A stretch of 64,000 nt of DNA from Hoeflea sp. (GTDB taxonomy: Bacteria > Pseudomonadota > Alphaproteobacteria > Rhizobiales > Rhizobiaceae), in contig NZ_JACIYP010000016.1 of the NCBI RefSeq assembly GCF_014359905.1, positions 1 through 64,000 on the forward strand. Reading direction: 5' to 3'. Below the pieces are notes generated by a model. The model had not been told where the DNA came from. It worked only from the letters and a program-made list of their open reading frames with translations, and ran no database searches. A program made the translations under genes and the position numbers. Positions 8,297 through 15,783 of the stretch are shown in pieces (position 1 is the first letter of the stretch; each line of letters begins with the position of its first letter).

Positions 8297-9187
8297 CTAT
8301 TCGGCGGCGGCGCGGTTGGGCTGGACCTCGGCCATGTAGTCGGTGACCAGGTTCTGGGCGATTTCGCCCACGGTGAAGCGGTGCGGGCCGATTTCCGACA
8401 CGGGCGTCACTTCGGCGGCGGTGCCGGTGAGGAAGCACTGCTCGAAGCCGTCGAGTTCCTCGGGCAGGATCGCCCGCTCGATCACCTCGTAGCCGCGCTT
8501 TTTCGCAAGTCCGATCACCGTGCGCCGGGTGATGCCGTCGAGGAAGCAATCGGGATCGGGCGTGTGGATCTTGCCATCACGCACGAAGAAGATGTTGGCG
8601 CCGGTGGCCTCGGCCACCCGGCCGCGCCAGTCGAGCATCAGCGCATCGGCATAGCCGCGCTCTTCGGCGCGGTGCTTGGACAGGGTGCAGATCATGTACA
8701 GGCCGGCGGCCTTCGACTTGGACGGCGCGGTGCGCGGGTCGGGCCGGCAATATTCGGCGATATCGAGCCGGATCCCCTTCATCCGCTCTTCCGGATTGAA
8801 ATAGCTCGGCCATTGCCAGATGGCGATGGCGAGGTTGATGCGGTTCTTCTGCGCCGAGACGCCCATCATCTCCGAGCCGCGCCAGGCGATCGGACGAACG
8901 TAAGCGTCCTCCAACCCTTGCCGGGCCAGAAGCTCGATGCAGGCCTGGTCGATCTCGGCGACGCTGTAGGGGATCTTGAAGCCGAGAATGTCACCCGAAG
9001 CGTGCAGCCGTTCGGTATGCTCGGTGAGCTTGAAGATTTGGCCGCCATAGGCGCGCTCGCCTTCGAACACGGCGCTGGCGTAATGCAGGCCATGGGTCAG
9101 CACATGGATTTTTGCGTCTTTCCACGGCACGAATTCGCCATTGAACCAGATTTCACCCTCGAGCTGGTCAAAAGGTACCGACGCCAT
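8297..9187 (-). CDS. ilvE: Branched-chain amino acid aminotransferase
   Basis: 296 residues, fold-type IV PLP aminotransferase that interconverts branched-chain amino acids and their 2-keto acids with glutamate/2-oxoglutarate. Visible features are HVLTHGLHYASAVFEGERAY near the N-terminus, the PLP lysine in PSKSKAAGLYM (Lys159 by alignment with the Escherichia coli enzyme), ANIFFVRDG, LDGITRRTVI and the phosphate-binding GTAAEVTPV. Length fits the family. It converges on hppD and is divergent from the MarR gene, with a perfect inverted repeat in the shared upstream region. Confidence 0.95.
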   Translation of the reverse strand: MASVPFDQLEGEIWFNGEFVPWKDAKIHVLTHGLHYASAVFEGERAYGGQIFKLTEHTERLHASGDILGFKIPYSVAEIDQACIELLARQGLEDAYVRPIAWRGSEMMGVSAQKNRINLAIAIWQWPSYFNPEERMKGIRLDIAEYCRPDPRTAPSKSKAAGLYMICTLSKHRAEERGYADALMLDWRGRVAEATGANIFFVRDGKIHTPDPDCFLDGITRRTVIGLAKKRGYEVIERAILPEELDGFEQCFLTGTAAEVTPVSEIGPHRFTVGEIAQNLVTDYMAEVQPNRAAAE

Positions 9188-9352
9188 CGCGTTTCCTCCC
9201 CGGCGGTATGCCGCCGTGCTGCTGTTGTCTGAAGCCTGTGCCGGTGACCCGCAGGGCCATGCGCCAGACGGCGCCGCAAACGGGCAATGCCAAGCCGGCG
9301 GGCGAGGCCAGTTTGCCCTGCACGCAATTCAAAGCTAGCAATTGCGCCAATT

Positions 9353-9373
9353 TATGTCAACATAGCTGACATA
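9353..9373. promoter_or_regulatory. Operator-like inverted repeat before the MarR gene
   Basis: TATGTCA (9353-9359) and TGACATA (9367-9373) are perfect reverse complements separated by 7 bases, 20 bases before the MarR start codon. A second repeat, GCAATT (9324-9329) and AATTGC (9340-9345), lies just upstream. MarR proteins normally bind such palindromes near their own promoters, so autoregulation is likely. The ilvE promoter could share the site. Confidence 0.55.
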
Positions 9374-9392
9374 TTCGAAAGGAAATGTCGCC

Positions 9393-9896
9393 ATGAACCG
9401 TGACGGCGCGATCAAGCCCGAATCCGATGAGATCCTCGACCAGCCGATGGGTGACGCGCAGGAGATCGACTTCGAAATCATCGAACTCCTGTTCTTCGCC
9501 TATCGCGATTTCATTTCAGACCCGGACGCCATTCTCGACCGGTCCGGCTTCGGCCGGGCACATCACCGCGTCGTCCATTTCGTCAACCGTGAGCCGGGAC
9601 TTACCGTGGCCGCCCTTCTCGAAACCCTGAAGATCACCAAGCAGTCGCTCGCCCGCGTGCTCAAGGAACTCGTTGATTCAGGCTATGTCGCCCAGGTCGC
9701 GGGCCCCGAGGATCGCAGGCAGCGCCGGCTTTATCCGACCCGCCGCGGACGCGAACTGGCGCTGGCGCTGGCAAGGCCACAGTCTTGCCGCATCGCCAAT
9801 GCACTTGAAGGTCTGGACGAAAGCGGGCGGGCCGTGGTCAAGGCGTTTCTTTCCGGTATGATCAATCCTGCAGCTCGAACCGATTCACCTGAGTAA
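9393..9896 (+). CDS. MarR family transcriptional regulator, PetP-like
   Basis: 167 residues. After a polar N-terminal arm (about 1-28) comes a winged-helix MarR domain: RVVHFVNREPGLTVAALLET, recognition-helix region KQSLARVLKELVDSGYV, and the wing sequence GPEDRRQRRLYPTRRG. The next gene is an OmpR-type response regulator. This MarR-plus-regulator pair matches the PetP/PetR arrangement of Rhodobacter capsulatus, where petR lies upstream of the bc1 operon. The assignment rests on gene order and domain type. An inverted repeat directly upstream suggests autoregulation. Confidence 0.8.
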   Translation: MNRDGAIKPESDEILDQPMGDAQEIDFEIIELLFFAYRDFISDPDAILDRSGFGRAHHRVVHFVNREPGLTVAALLETLKITKQSLARVLKELVDSGYVAQVAGPEDRRQRRLYPTRRGRELALALARPQSCRIANALEGLDESGRAVVKAFLSGMINPAARTDSPE

Positions 9897-9937
9897 CCGG
9901 CAGCCGACATAACCGGCTGAATAAGGGATTGACCGCA

Positions 9938-10645
9938 ATGACCACCCCCTTGCCAGGCGACGACGCCGCCCATCTTCTCGTGGTCGATGACGACACCCGA
10001 ATCCGCGACCTGCTCTCGCGCTATCTCACCGGCGAGGGCTTTCGCGTCACCACCGCTGCCGACGCCGCCGAAGCGCGGCGCAAGCTCGACGGCATCGATT
10101 TCGACATGCTCATCATCGACGTGATGATGCCGGGCGAAAGCGGATTGTCGCTGACCCGGTCCTTGCGCGAAATCAAGACCGTCCCGATCCTCATGCTGAC
10201 AGCGCTCGCCGAGGGCGATGCCCGGATCGACGGGCTTGAGGCAGGCGCCGATGATTACCTGCCAAAACCCTTCAATCCGCGCGAACTGGTACTCAGGATC
10301 AACAACATCCTCAAGCGCGGCGGCCAGCCGGCGACGCCGAAGGTCGAACAGGTGGTGTTCGGCCCCTACACCTTTGTCATCGCCCGGCGCGAACTGAAAA
10401 AATCCGGCGAACCGGTGCGGCTCACCGACCGCGAGCGCGAGATCATGGTCACCTTCGCAGAGAATGCCGGAGACACGGTGCCGCGCCATGAACTCGTCGG
10501 CGGCGACATCGAAGTCGGCGAGCGCACCATCGATGTGCAGATCAACCGGCTGCGGCGCAAGATCGAGGAGGACCCCGCCAATCCGGTCTGGCTGCAGACC
10601 GTGCGCGGCATCGGCTACAGGCTGAGCGTCGAAACCTCGACCTGA
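9938..10645 (+). CDS. OmpR-family response regulator, PetR-like
   Basis: 235 residues with an N-terminal receiver domain (phospho-acceptor Asp61 in IIDVMMPGESG; acidic pocket VVDDDTR near 15-21; Lys in GADDYLPKPF) and a C-terminal winged-helix DNA-binding domain ending in WLQTVRGIGYRLSVE. I use the ATG at 9938, which has AAGGGA 9 bases upstream; a TTG at 9929 is also in frame. It follows the MarR gene by about 40 bases, probably as one operon. No kinase is adjacent; the nearest histidine kinase is at 15784, beyond an opposite-strand block. Confidence 0.9.
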   Translation: MTTPLPGDDAAHLLVVDDDTRIRDLLSRYLTGEGFRVTTAADAAEARRKLDGIDFDMLIIDVMMPGESGLSLTRSLREIKTVPILMLTALAEGDARIDGLEAGADDYLPKPFNPRELVLRINNILKRGGQPATPKVEQVVFGPYTFVIARRELKKSGEPVRLTDREREIMVTFAENAGDTVPRHELVGGDIEVGERTIDVQINRLRRKIEEDPANPVWLQTVRGIGYRLSVETST

Positions 10646-10706
10646 GCCCGGCCCGCGCGAACCGCAGGGATGCTTTGCCGGACCAGCATGAAGAAAACCC
10701 GGTTGA

Positions 10707-10865
10707 TCAGCGTGACGGCCGTTTGTGGATGAACAGGTCGTAGAAGGCCATCACCACGGTAATCGCGATAATGATGCCGAGATCCAGTCTCGGCAGCTTC
10801 AGGATGAGCACGCCGAGAAAGCCGCAGAAGACGAGGAAAGCGATGATCGTGAGAAGTCGTTCCAT
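10707..10865 (-). CDS. Small two-helix membrane protein
   Basis: 52 residues starting at the ATG at 10865, which has GGGAGA upstream. The chain is almost entirely two membrane helices (LLTIIAFLVFCGFLGVLIL and DLGIIIAITVVMAFYDLFI) with a short basic tail. It lies 5 bases after the amidase stop codon, on the same strand, and is probably the last cistron of the TRAP-amidase operon. I do not recognise a family. The tight spacing and good ribosome site support it as real. Confidence 0.6.
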   Translation of the reverse strand: MERLLTIIAFLVFCGFLGVLILKLPRLDLGIIIAITVVMAFYDLFIHKRPSR

Positions 10866-10870
10866 GGGCT

Positions 10871-12220
10871 CTAGTCTCCCTTGCCGTCGGTTTCGAGGTG
10901 TTTCACGAGCCATCTCGCGGTTCTGAGCAGGCGGGCGTCGCCGCCGCGAGGACCTACCAGCTGAACGCCCATCGGCATCCCCTCCCCGGTCTCGAACAGC
11001 GGCAATGTTATCACCGGAGTTCCGCACAGAGTCCAGATGGCGCTGAAAATCGGGTTTCCCGTGCTGTCCAGCCCCTTTGGCGCCGGACCGGTTGCGGCGG
11101 GCGTGATGATGGCGTCGCAGCGCTGAAAGATCTCGCTGAGCGCGGCATAGAGATAATCCGGCCAGTCGAGCGCCGCGATATAGTCATGCGCCAGCACCTT
11201 GCCGCCCTTCTCGAGCGCCTCGCGGGTTTCACTGGACAGGAGGTCGAGGCCGTCGCGGGAAAACCGGTGATAGCACTTCACCATCTCCGCCAGATGGATG
11301 CGCGACCGGACGGCAGCCGCCTCCGAGAAGGCAGCCGGGAGTTCGGCCTCGAAACAGCCTTCGCCCAGATGGTCCGCGAGTTCCTCCATCGCCTCTTGGC
11401 ACGAAGGCTCGGCTTGACCCCAGTAGGGCGAGCGCACGAAGGCGAACGTCGGCGTGACCGGCGCATCAGTTGAGGCGAGCGACAACAGCCGCGGATGCGG
11501 CGCCGGCGCGGTCAGGCGGTCGGCATCGTCATGCCCGAACAGCACTTCCGCCAGCATCGCCGCATCTTCGACCGATCGCGCAAACACCCCGACCCGGTCG
11601 AGCGTCGGCGACTGCGCCAGGATGCCGGTGCGCGCAATGCTGCCCGCGGACGGCAGGAAGCCGGTAACGCCGCAGAAGGAGGCGGGCCGGATCACCGAGC
11701 CGCCGGTCTGGGTGCCGACAGCAAGCGGCACCATGCCCGCGGCGACGGCCGCGGCCGAGCCCGAGGAGGAACCGCCCGGCGTGTGCGCCGGGTTGACCGG
11801 ATTGCGGGTCTTTCCCGGGGTCACCAGCGCGAGTTCGGCCGTGACCGTCTTGCCGATGATGATGGCGCCTGCCGCCCGGAGCTTCTCGACGATCGCCGCA
11901 TCGCGTTCGGGCACCCGGCCGGCGTCGACCACAGTGCCGTTGGTCGTCGGGATGCCGCGGGTGTCGATGATGTCCTTGAGCGCCACCGGCATGCCGTGCA
12001 GCGGCCCGATCGGCCGGCCCGACTTGCGGCGCGCGTCGCACATCTCGGCCTGGCGCATGGCGAACGCCGGATCGAGCCATTCGAAGGCCTGGATGTCGCC
12101 ATCGAGTGCCGCGATCCTGTCGAGACAGGATTTCACATAGTCCACGGCGTTCAACGCGCCACTGGCCATGCGATCCCGCGCCTCGACAGCGCTCAGGCCC
12201 GCCGCTAGATCACCGGCCAT
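10871..12220 (-). CDS. Amidase of the amidase-signature family
   Basis: 449 residues, a Ser-cisSer-Lys hydrolase. The catalytic set is visible: Lys82 (VALKDIIDTRG), Ser152 in PGGSSSGSAAA and Ser175 in GTQTGGSVIRP. It is not GatA, because it is shorter and sits with transport genes. The start overlaps the end of dctM by 11 bases, so it is translationally coupled to the TRAP transporter. This suggests that the imported compound is an amide, or yields one. The amide substrate cannot be named from sequence. The small membrane protein follows. Confidence 0.85.
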   Translation of the reverse strand: MAGDLAAGLSAVEARDRMASGALNAVDYVKSCLDRIAALDGDIQAFEWLDPAFAMRQAEMCDARRKSGRPIGPLHGMPVALKDIIDTRGIPTTNGTVVDAGRVPERDAAIVEKLRAAGAIIIGKTVTAELALVTPGKTRNPVNPAHTPGGSSSGSAAAVAAGMVPLAVGTQTGGSVIRPASFCGVTGFLPSAGSIARTGILAQSPTLDRVGVFARSVEDAAMLAEVLFGHDDADRLTAPAPHPRLLSLASTDAPVTPTFAFVRSPYWGQAEPSCQEAMEELADHLGEGCFEAELPAAFSEAAAVRSRIHLAEMVKCYHRFSRDGLDLLSSETREALEKGGKVLAHDYIAALDWPDYLYAALSEIFQRCDAIITPAATGPAPKGLDSTGNPIFSAIWTLCGTPVITLPLFETGEGMPMGVQLVGPRGGDARLLRTARWLVKHLETDGKGD

Positions 12221-13628
12221 AGAACAGGTCCGGCAGGTAGTAGACGATCTGCGGGAAGGTATACATCAGGCCCATGCAGATGAAGACCATGAACAGGAAC
12301 GGCATGACGCCCCTGAAGATGTCGGTCAGCTTTATCTGCGGGGGCGCTATGCCCTTGAGATAGTAGGCCGACATCGCCATTGGCGGGGTCAGGAACGAGG
12401 TCTGCAGGTTGAGCGCGACTAGAATGCCGAAGAACAGCGGATCGATGTTGAAGATCGCCAAGAGCGGCAGGAAGATCGGCACGAAGATGATGATGATTTC
12501 CGACCATTCCAGCGGCCATCCCAGCAGGAAGATGATCAGCTGTGCGAGCAGCAGGAACTGGAACGGCGTCAGGTCCAGACCCATGACGAATTCCGAGATG
12601 ATCTGTTCGCCGCCCAGATAGGAAAACACCGAAGAGAAGACGTAGGAGCCGACAAACAGCCAGCACACCATGGCCGTGGTCCGCACCGTCAGATAGACGC
12701 TTTCCCGCAGCCGCTGCCAGGTCATGGCGCCATAGGCGACGGCGAGCACCATGCCGCCGATCGCGCCGATCGAGGCGGCCTCGGTCGGCGTCGCCAGGCC
12801 GAACAGGATCGAGCCCAGCACCGACAGGATCAGGAACGCCAGCGGAAAGAACGAGGTGGCGACCAGGAACAGCAACCGGCCCATGGGCACATCGGGCACT
12901 TCCTCGTCGGTCGGCCGCGGCGCGACGCTTGGCTGCAGGATCGAACGGCCGACGATGTAGATCAGGTAAAGTCCGACGAGGGTGAAGCCGGGAAGAAGCG
13001 CGCCGGCATAGAGCTTGACGATGGAAACGCCCGACGACGCCGCATAGACGATCAGCATGATCGAGGGCGGGATCAGGATGCCGAGCGTGCCGCCGGCGCA
13101 GATGATGCCGGACGCGAAGGCCGGGTCGTAGCGCGCTTTCAGCATCGCCGGCAGAGCCAGCAGCCCCATCAGCGTGACCACCGCGCCGACGATGCCGGTG
13201 GCCGTGGCAAACAGCGCGCAGGTGATCAGCGCGGCAACGCCCATGGATCCCGGAATCCGCTTGGAGGCAAGATTGAGGGTGGTGAACAGCCGGTCGACGA
13301 TGTTGGCGCGCTCGACGATGTACCCCATGAACAAGAACAGCGGCACCGCCGTCAGCACCTCGTTGGACATCACCGTATAGGTCTGGTTGATGAACAGATC
13401 GAAGATGCGGTTGTTGAAGAACCCCTCGATCCACAGCGAGAAGCTGTCCCAGGCGGGCGCCAGCTCATCGAGCCGGAAATAGGAGCGCCACATCCGCGAC
13501 GGATCGTAATAGGCATAGTAGCCAAAGCCGATGCCCATGGCCATCAGCGTGAACGCGATCGGAAAGCCCAGGAACACCAGAAAGATGAACAGGCCCAGCA
13601 TCATCAGGGCAATTTGAGGGTCGGTCAT
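12210..13628 (-). CDS. dctM: TRAP transporter large permease, DctM type
   Basis: 472 residues with about 12 hydrophobic segments. It is the ion-coupled membrane subunit of a TRAP transporter, driving solute import with a sodium or proton gradient. Family marks include GFPIAFTLMAMGIGFGYYA near the N-terminus, TCALFATATGIVGAVVTLMG, GTLGILIPPSIMLIVYA and the C-terminal LNLQTSFLTPPMAMSAYYLKG. It overlaps dctQ by 4 bases upstream and the amidase downstream, so the genes are one transcription unit. Confidence 0.93.
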   Translation of the reverse strand: MTDPQIALMMLGLFIFLVFLGFPIAFTLMAMGIGFGYYAYYDPSRMWRSYFRLDELAPAWDSFSLWIEGFFNNRIFDLFINQTYTVMSNEVLTAVPLFLFMGYIVERANIVDRLFTTLNLASKRIPGSMGVAALITCALFATATGIVGAVVTLMGLLALPAMLKARYDPAFASGIICAGGTLGILIPPSIMLIVYAASSGVSIVKLYAGALLPGFTLVGLYLIYIVGRSILQPSVAPRPTDEEVPDVPMGRLLFLVATSFFPLAFLILSVLGSILFGLATPTEAASIGAIGGMVLAVAYGAMTWQRLRESVYLTVRTTAMVCWLFVGSYVFSSVFSYLGGEQIISEFVMGLDLTPFQFLLLAQLIIFLLGWPLEWSEIIIIFVPIFLPLLAIFNIDPLFFGILVALNLQTSFLTPPMAMSAYYLKGIAPPQIKLTDIFRGVMPFLFMVFICMGLMYTFPQIVYYLPDLFYGR

Positions 13629-14209
13629 ACGTGTCCGCCAGTCTCGGCCTCGTCGGCCTTTTGCATCAACAGATCTTCGGTTTCGCGCACGTCTTCATCG
13701 GCTTCGATCCATTCGCCGGTGCGGATGCAGACAATACAGCGGAAAACCTGGGCGATGCCCTGGATGAACAGCAGCATGCCCGCGGCCATGATCACCGTCT
13801 TGAACTGGTAGATCGGGATGCCGGCGGGACTGTTGACGCTGACCTCGCCGTAGCCCCAGGAGCGCGACGCATATTTCCAGCCCGTCACGATCAGCGCCGT
13901 AACCCCGGGAAAGAAGAAGAGCAGATAGAGCACCAGATCCACCGTCGCCTGGGTCTGCGGACGCCAGAGACGGTAGATGAAATCGCCGCGCACATGACCG
14001 CCGCGCGACAGCGTGTAGGCGCCGCCCATCATGAACAGCGAACCGTACATGATGAAGGAGACGTCGAGCGCCCAGGGCGTCGGTGCATTGAAGAGGTAAC
14101 GCGAGACCACTTCATAGCCCGTGCCGAAGGCCATCAGGATGATCAGCCAGGCGAAAGCCTTGCCGAAGGCCGCCGACAAGGTGTCGGCAAAACGGATATA
14201 TTGAACCAT
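13625..14209 (-). CDS. dctQ: TRAP transporter small permease, DctQ type
   Basis: 194 residues with four membrane helices (near residues 15-40, 50-70, 90-115 and 135-160). ATG 14209 is preferred over the longer in-frame start at 14260 because a GGAAAAG site lies upstream and the product then starts at the first amphipathic stretch. DctQ pairs with DctM in the membrane. The C-terminal cytoplasmic tail is long and acidic (WIEADEDVRETEDLLMQKAD). Its stop overlaps the dctM start. Confidence 0.88.
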   Translation of the reverse strand: MVQYIRFADTLSAAFGKAFAWLIILMAFGTGYEVVSRYLFNAPTPWALDVSFIMYGSLFMMGGAYTLSRGGHVRGDFIYRLWRPQTQATVDLVLYLLFFFPGVTALIVTGWKYASRSWGYGEVSVNSPAGIPIYQFKTVIMAAGMLLFIQGIAQVFRCIVCIRTGEWIEADEDVRETEDLLMQKADEAETGGHV

Positions 14210-14350
14210 GTTCAGCCACTTTTCCGTGCTAGTGGTGCAATCGAGACAGATAGTCCCCATCTGTCCTGCAAATCGCCCACCAGATCAATAGCTCGTGGGC
14301 AGACTTTTGAAACAGATGGGAACCAACTGTTTCGGGCAGACCACTGGGGG

Positions 14351-14376
14351 ATCCGGCGGAGCATTGTCCGCCGGAT
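14351..14376 (-). terminator. Intercistronic stem-loop between dctP and dctQ
   Basis: ATCCGGCGGA (14351-14360) and TCCGCCGGAT (14367-14376) form a perfect 10-bp stem with a 6-base loop. It follows the dctP stop by about 25 bases and lacks a T-run. Such hairpins between a binding-protein gene and its permease genes usually stabilise the upstream message or partly terminate transcription, giving more binding protein than permease. Confidence 0.6.
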
Positions 14377-14401
14377 GAGTGCAGCAATCAACCAGTCCGG
14401 T

Positions 14402-15538
14402 TTACAGCTTCAGCTTGCCTGGGAAGTAGTGCTCATAGGCGAGGCCCAGGTCAGGGGCGTTCATCAGTTCGTAATAGGCGACCTGCTCGACCCATGCGCG
14501 CTGGCTGTCCATGATCTTCTTCATGAACGGGTCGGCGCCGAGTTCCTCGATGAGGCCATCCCATGCACCGAGCTGCGCGGCCAGGATCTCCTTCGAGGTG
14601 CGATGCACAGTCACACCCGACTCGGTCTGCAGCTTCTGCAGGTCGGTCGAATATTCCTTCATCGCAAGCGCGGTGTTGGCCGTGGATGCCGCCTCGACCG
14701 AATACTTCAGGATCGCCTGAAGGTCCGGCTCCAGGTCTTCCCAGAAATCCTTGTTGAAGCAGAATTCAAAGGACTCCGAGGCCTGGTGATAGGACGACAG
14801 ATAGTAGTTCTTGGCCACGTCCTGGGCGCCGAAGCGGCTGTCGGACGACGGGTTGTTGAACTCAAACGCGTCGATCACGCCGCGCTCCATGGCAGGGACG
14901 ATTTCGCCGCCGGGCAGCTGTGCCACCGACATGCCCATCGACTGCAGAAGATCCGCGGCCAGGCCAACGGTGCGGTATTTGAAACCCTGGATGTCGGCGA
15001 CGGTGTTGACTTCGCCCTTGAACCAGCCGAACGGCTGGGCAGGCATCGGGAAGCCATAGAAGCCCACGACATTGAGGCCGAGGATGTCCTGGGTCAGTTC
15101 GCGGTAGAGTTCCTGGCCGCCGCCCTCATAGAACCAGCCGAGCATGGTTGTCGCCGAACCGCCGAACACCGGACCGGTGCCGAAGAACGAAGCGGCTTTC
15201 GATTTGCCGTACCAATAGACCGAGACGCTGTGGGACGCATCGATGACACCGTCATTGACTGCATCCATGACCTGGAACGCGCCGACGACTGCGCCCGCTG
15301 GCAGCAGGTCAACCTTGAGCCGGCCGTTCGACATTTCCTCCACGCGGGTGATGTACTGGCGGGCAAAGTCCATCCAGATATCGGAAGCAGGCCAGGATGA
15401 CTGCATCTTAACCACCAGTGGCGCCTGCGCCATAACTGCCGGCGCGGACAATGCGCCCGCTGCGGCCACGCCGCCCAACATCGTACCCTTTTTCAAAAAC
15501 GACCGCCGTGAAACGGACTTCTCGTTTTGATTCTGCAT
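14402..15538 (-). CDS. dctP: TRAP transporter substrate-binding protein, DctP family
   Basis: 378 residues. The start at 15538 has GGAGG 8 bases upstream and gives a short n-region followed by a twin-arginine signal (SVSRRSFLKKG) ending at VMAQA. The mature protein has the DctP fold, with FGGSATTMLGWFYEGGGQEL, GFYGFPMPAQPFGWF, FKYRTVGLAADLL, and GVIDAFEFNNPSSD. The last motif and the overall pattern resemble the TakP/2-oxoacid and monocarboxylate-binding subgroup more than C4-dicarboxylate binders, so an organic acid ligand is likely. Export folded through Tat suggests a bound ligand or metal in the cytoplasm. Confidence 0.88.
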   Translation of the reverse strand: MQNQNEKSVSRRSFLKKGTMLGGVAAAGALSAPAVMAQAPLVVKMQSSWPASDIWMDFARQYITRVEEMSNGRLKVDLLPAGAVVGAFQVMDAVNDGVIDASHSVSVYWYGKSKAASFFGTGPVFGGSATTMLGWFYEGGGQELYRELTQDILGLNVVGFYGFPMPAQPFGWFKGEVNTVADIQGFKYRTVGLAADLLQSMGMSVAQLPGGEIVPAMERGVIDAFEFNNPSSDSRFGAQDVAKNYYLSSYHQASESFEFCFNKDFWEDLEPDLQAILKYSVEAASTANTALAMKEYSTDLQKLQTESGVTVHRTSKEILAAQLGAWDGLIEELGADPFMKKIMDSQRAWVEQVAYYELMNAPDLGLAYEHYFPGKLKL

Positions 15539-15572
15539 GCCCAATCCTCCCATTTGGTTGGCATTCAAACTT

Positions 15573-15586
15573 TGACATATGACATA
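15573..15586. promoter_or_regulatory. Tandem TGACATA repeat upstream of dctP
   Basis: TGACATA occurs twice head to tail (15573-15579 and 15580-15586), about 35-48 bases before the dctP start. The overlapping ATATGACATAT is itself a 5-1-5 palindrome. The 7-mer is identical to the half-site of the inverted repeat before the MarR gene at 9353-9373. It may be an operator for control of the TRAP-amidase operon. Confidence 0.4.
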
Positions 15587-15783
15587 TTTAGCAAGCCGAG
15601 GGATAAGACAACCCAAGGCCTCCTTCAACTAAAGTCCAATACGGCAAGCGCCGATACTGTGCTCGTCCGCATTTTACCTTTGCTTGTCCGCATACCCTAG
15701 CACTCCACCCCGTGCGGACGCTATAACCAAACGGGCGCGCGGTCTCGCCGCAGAAAGACCAGCCGAGGGTGAGGCGACAGAGC

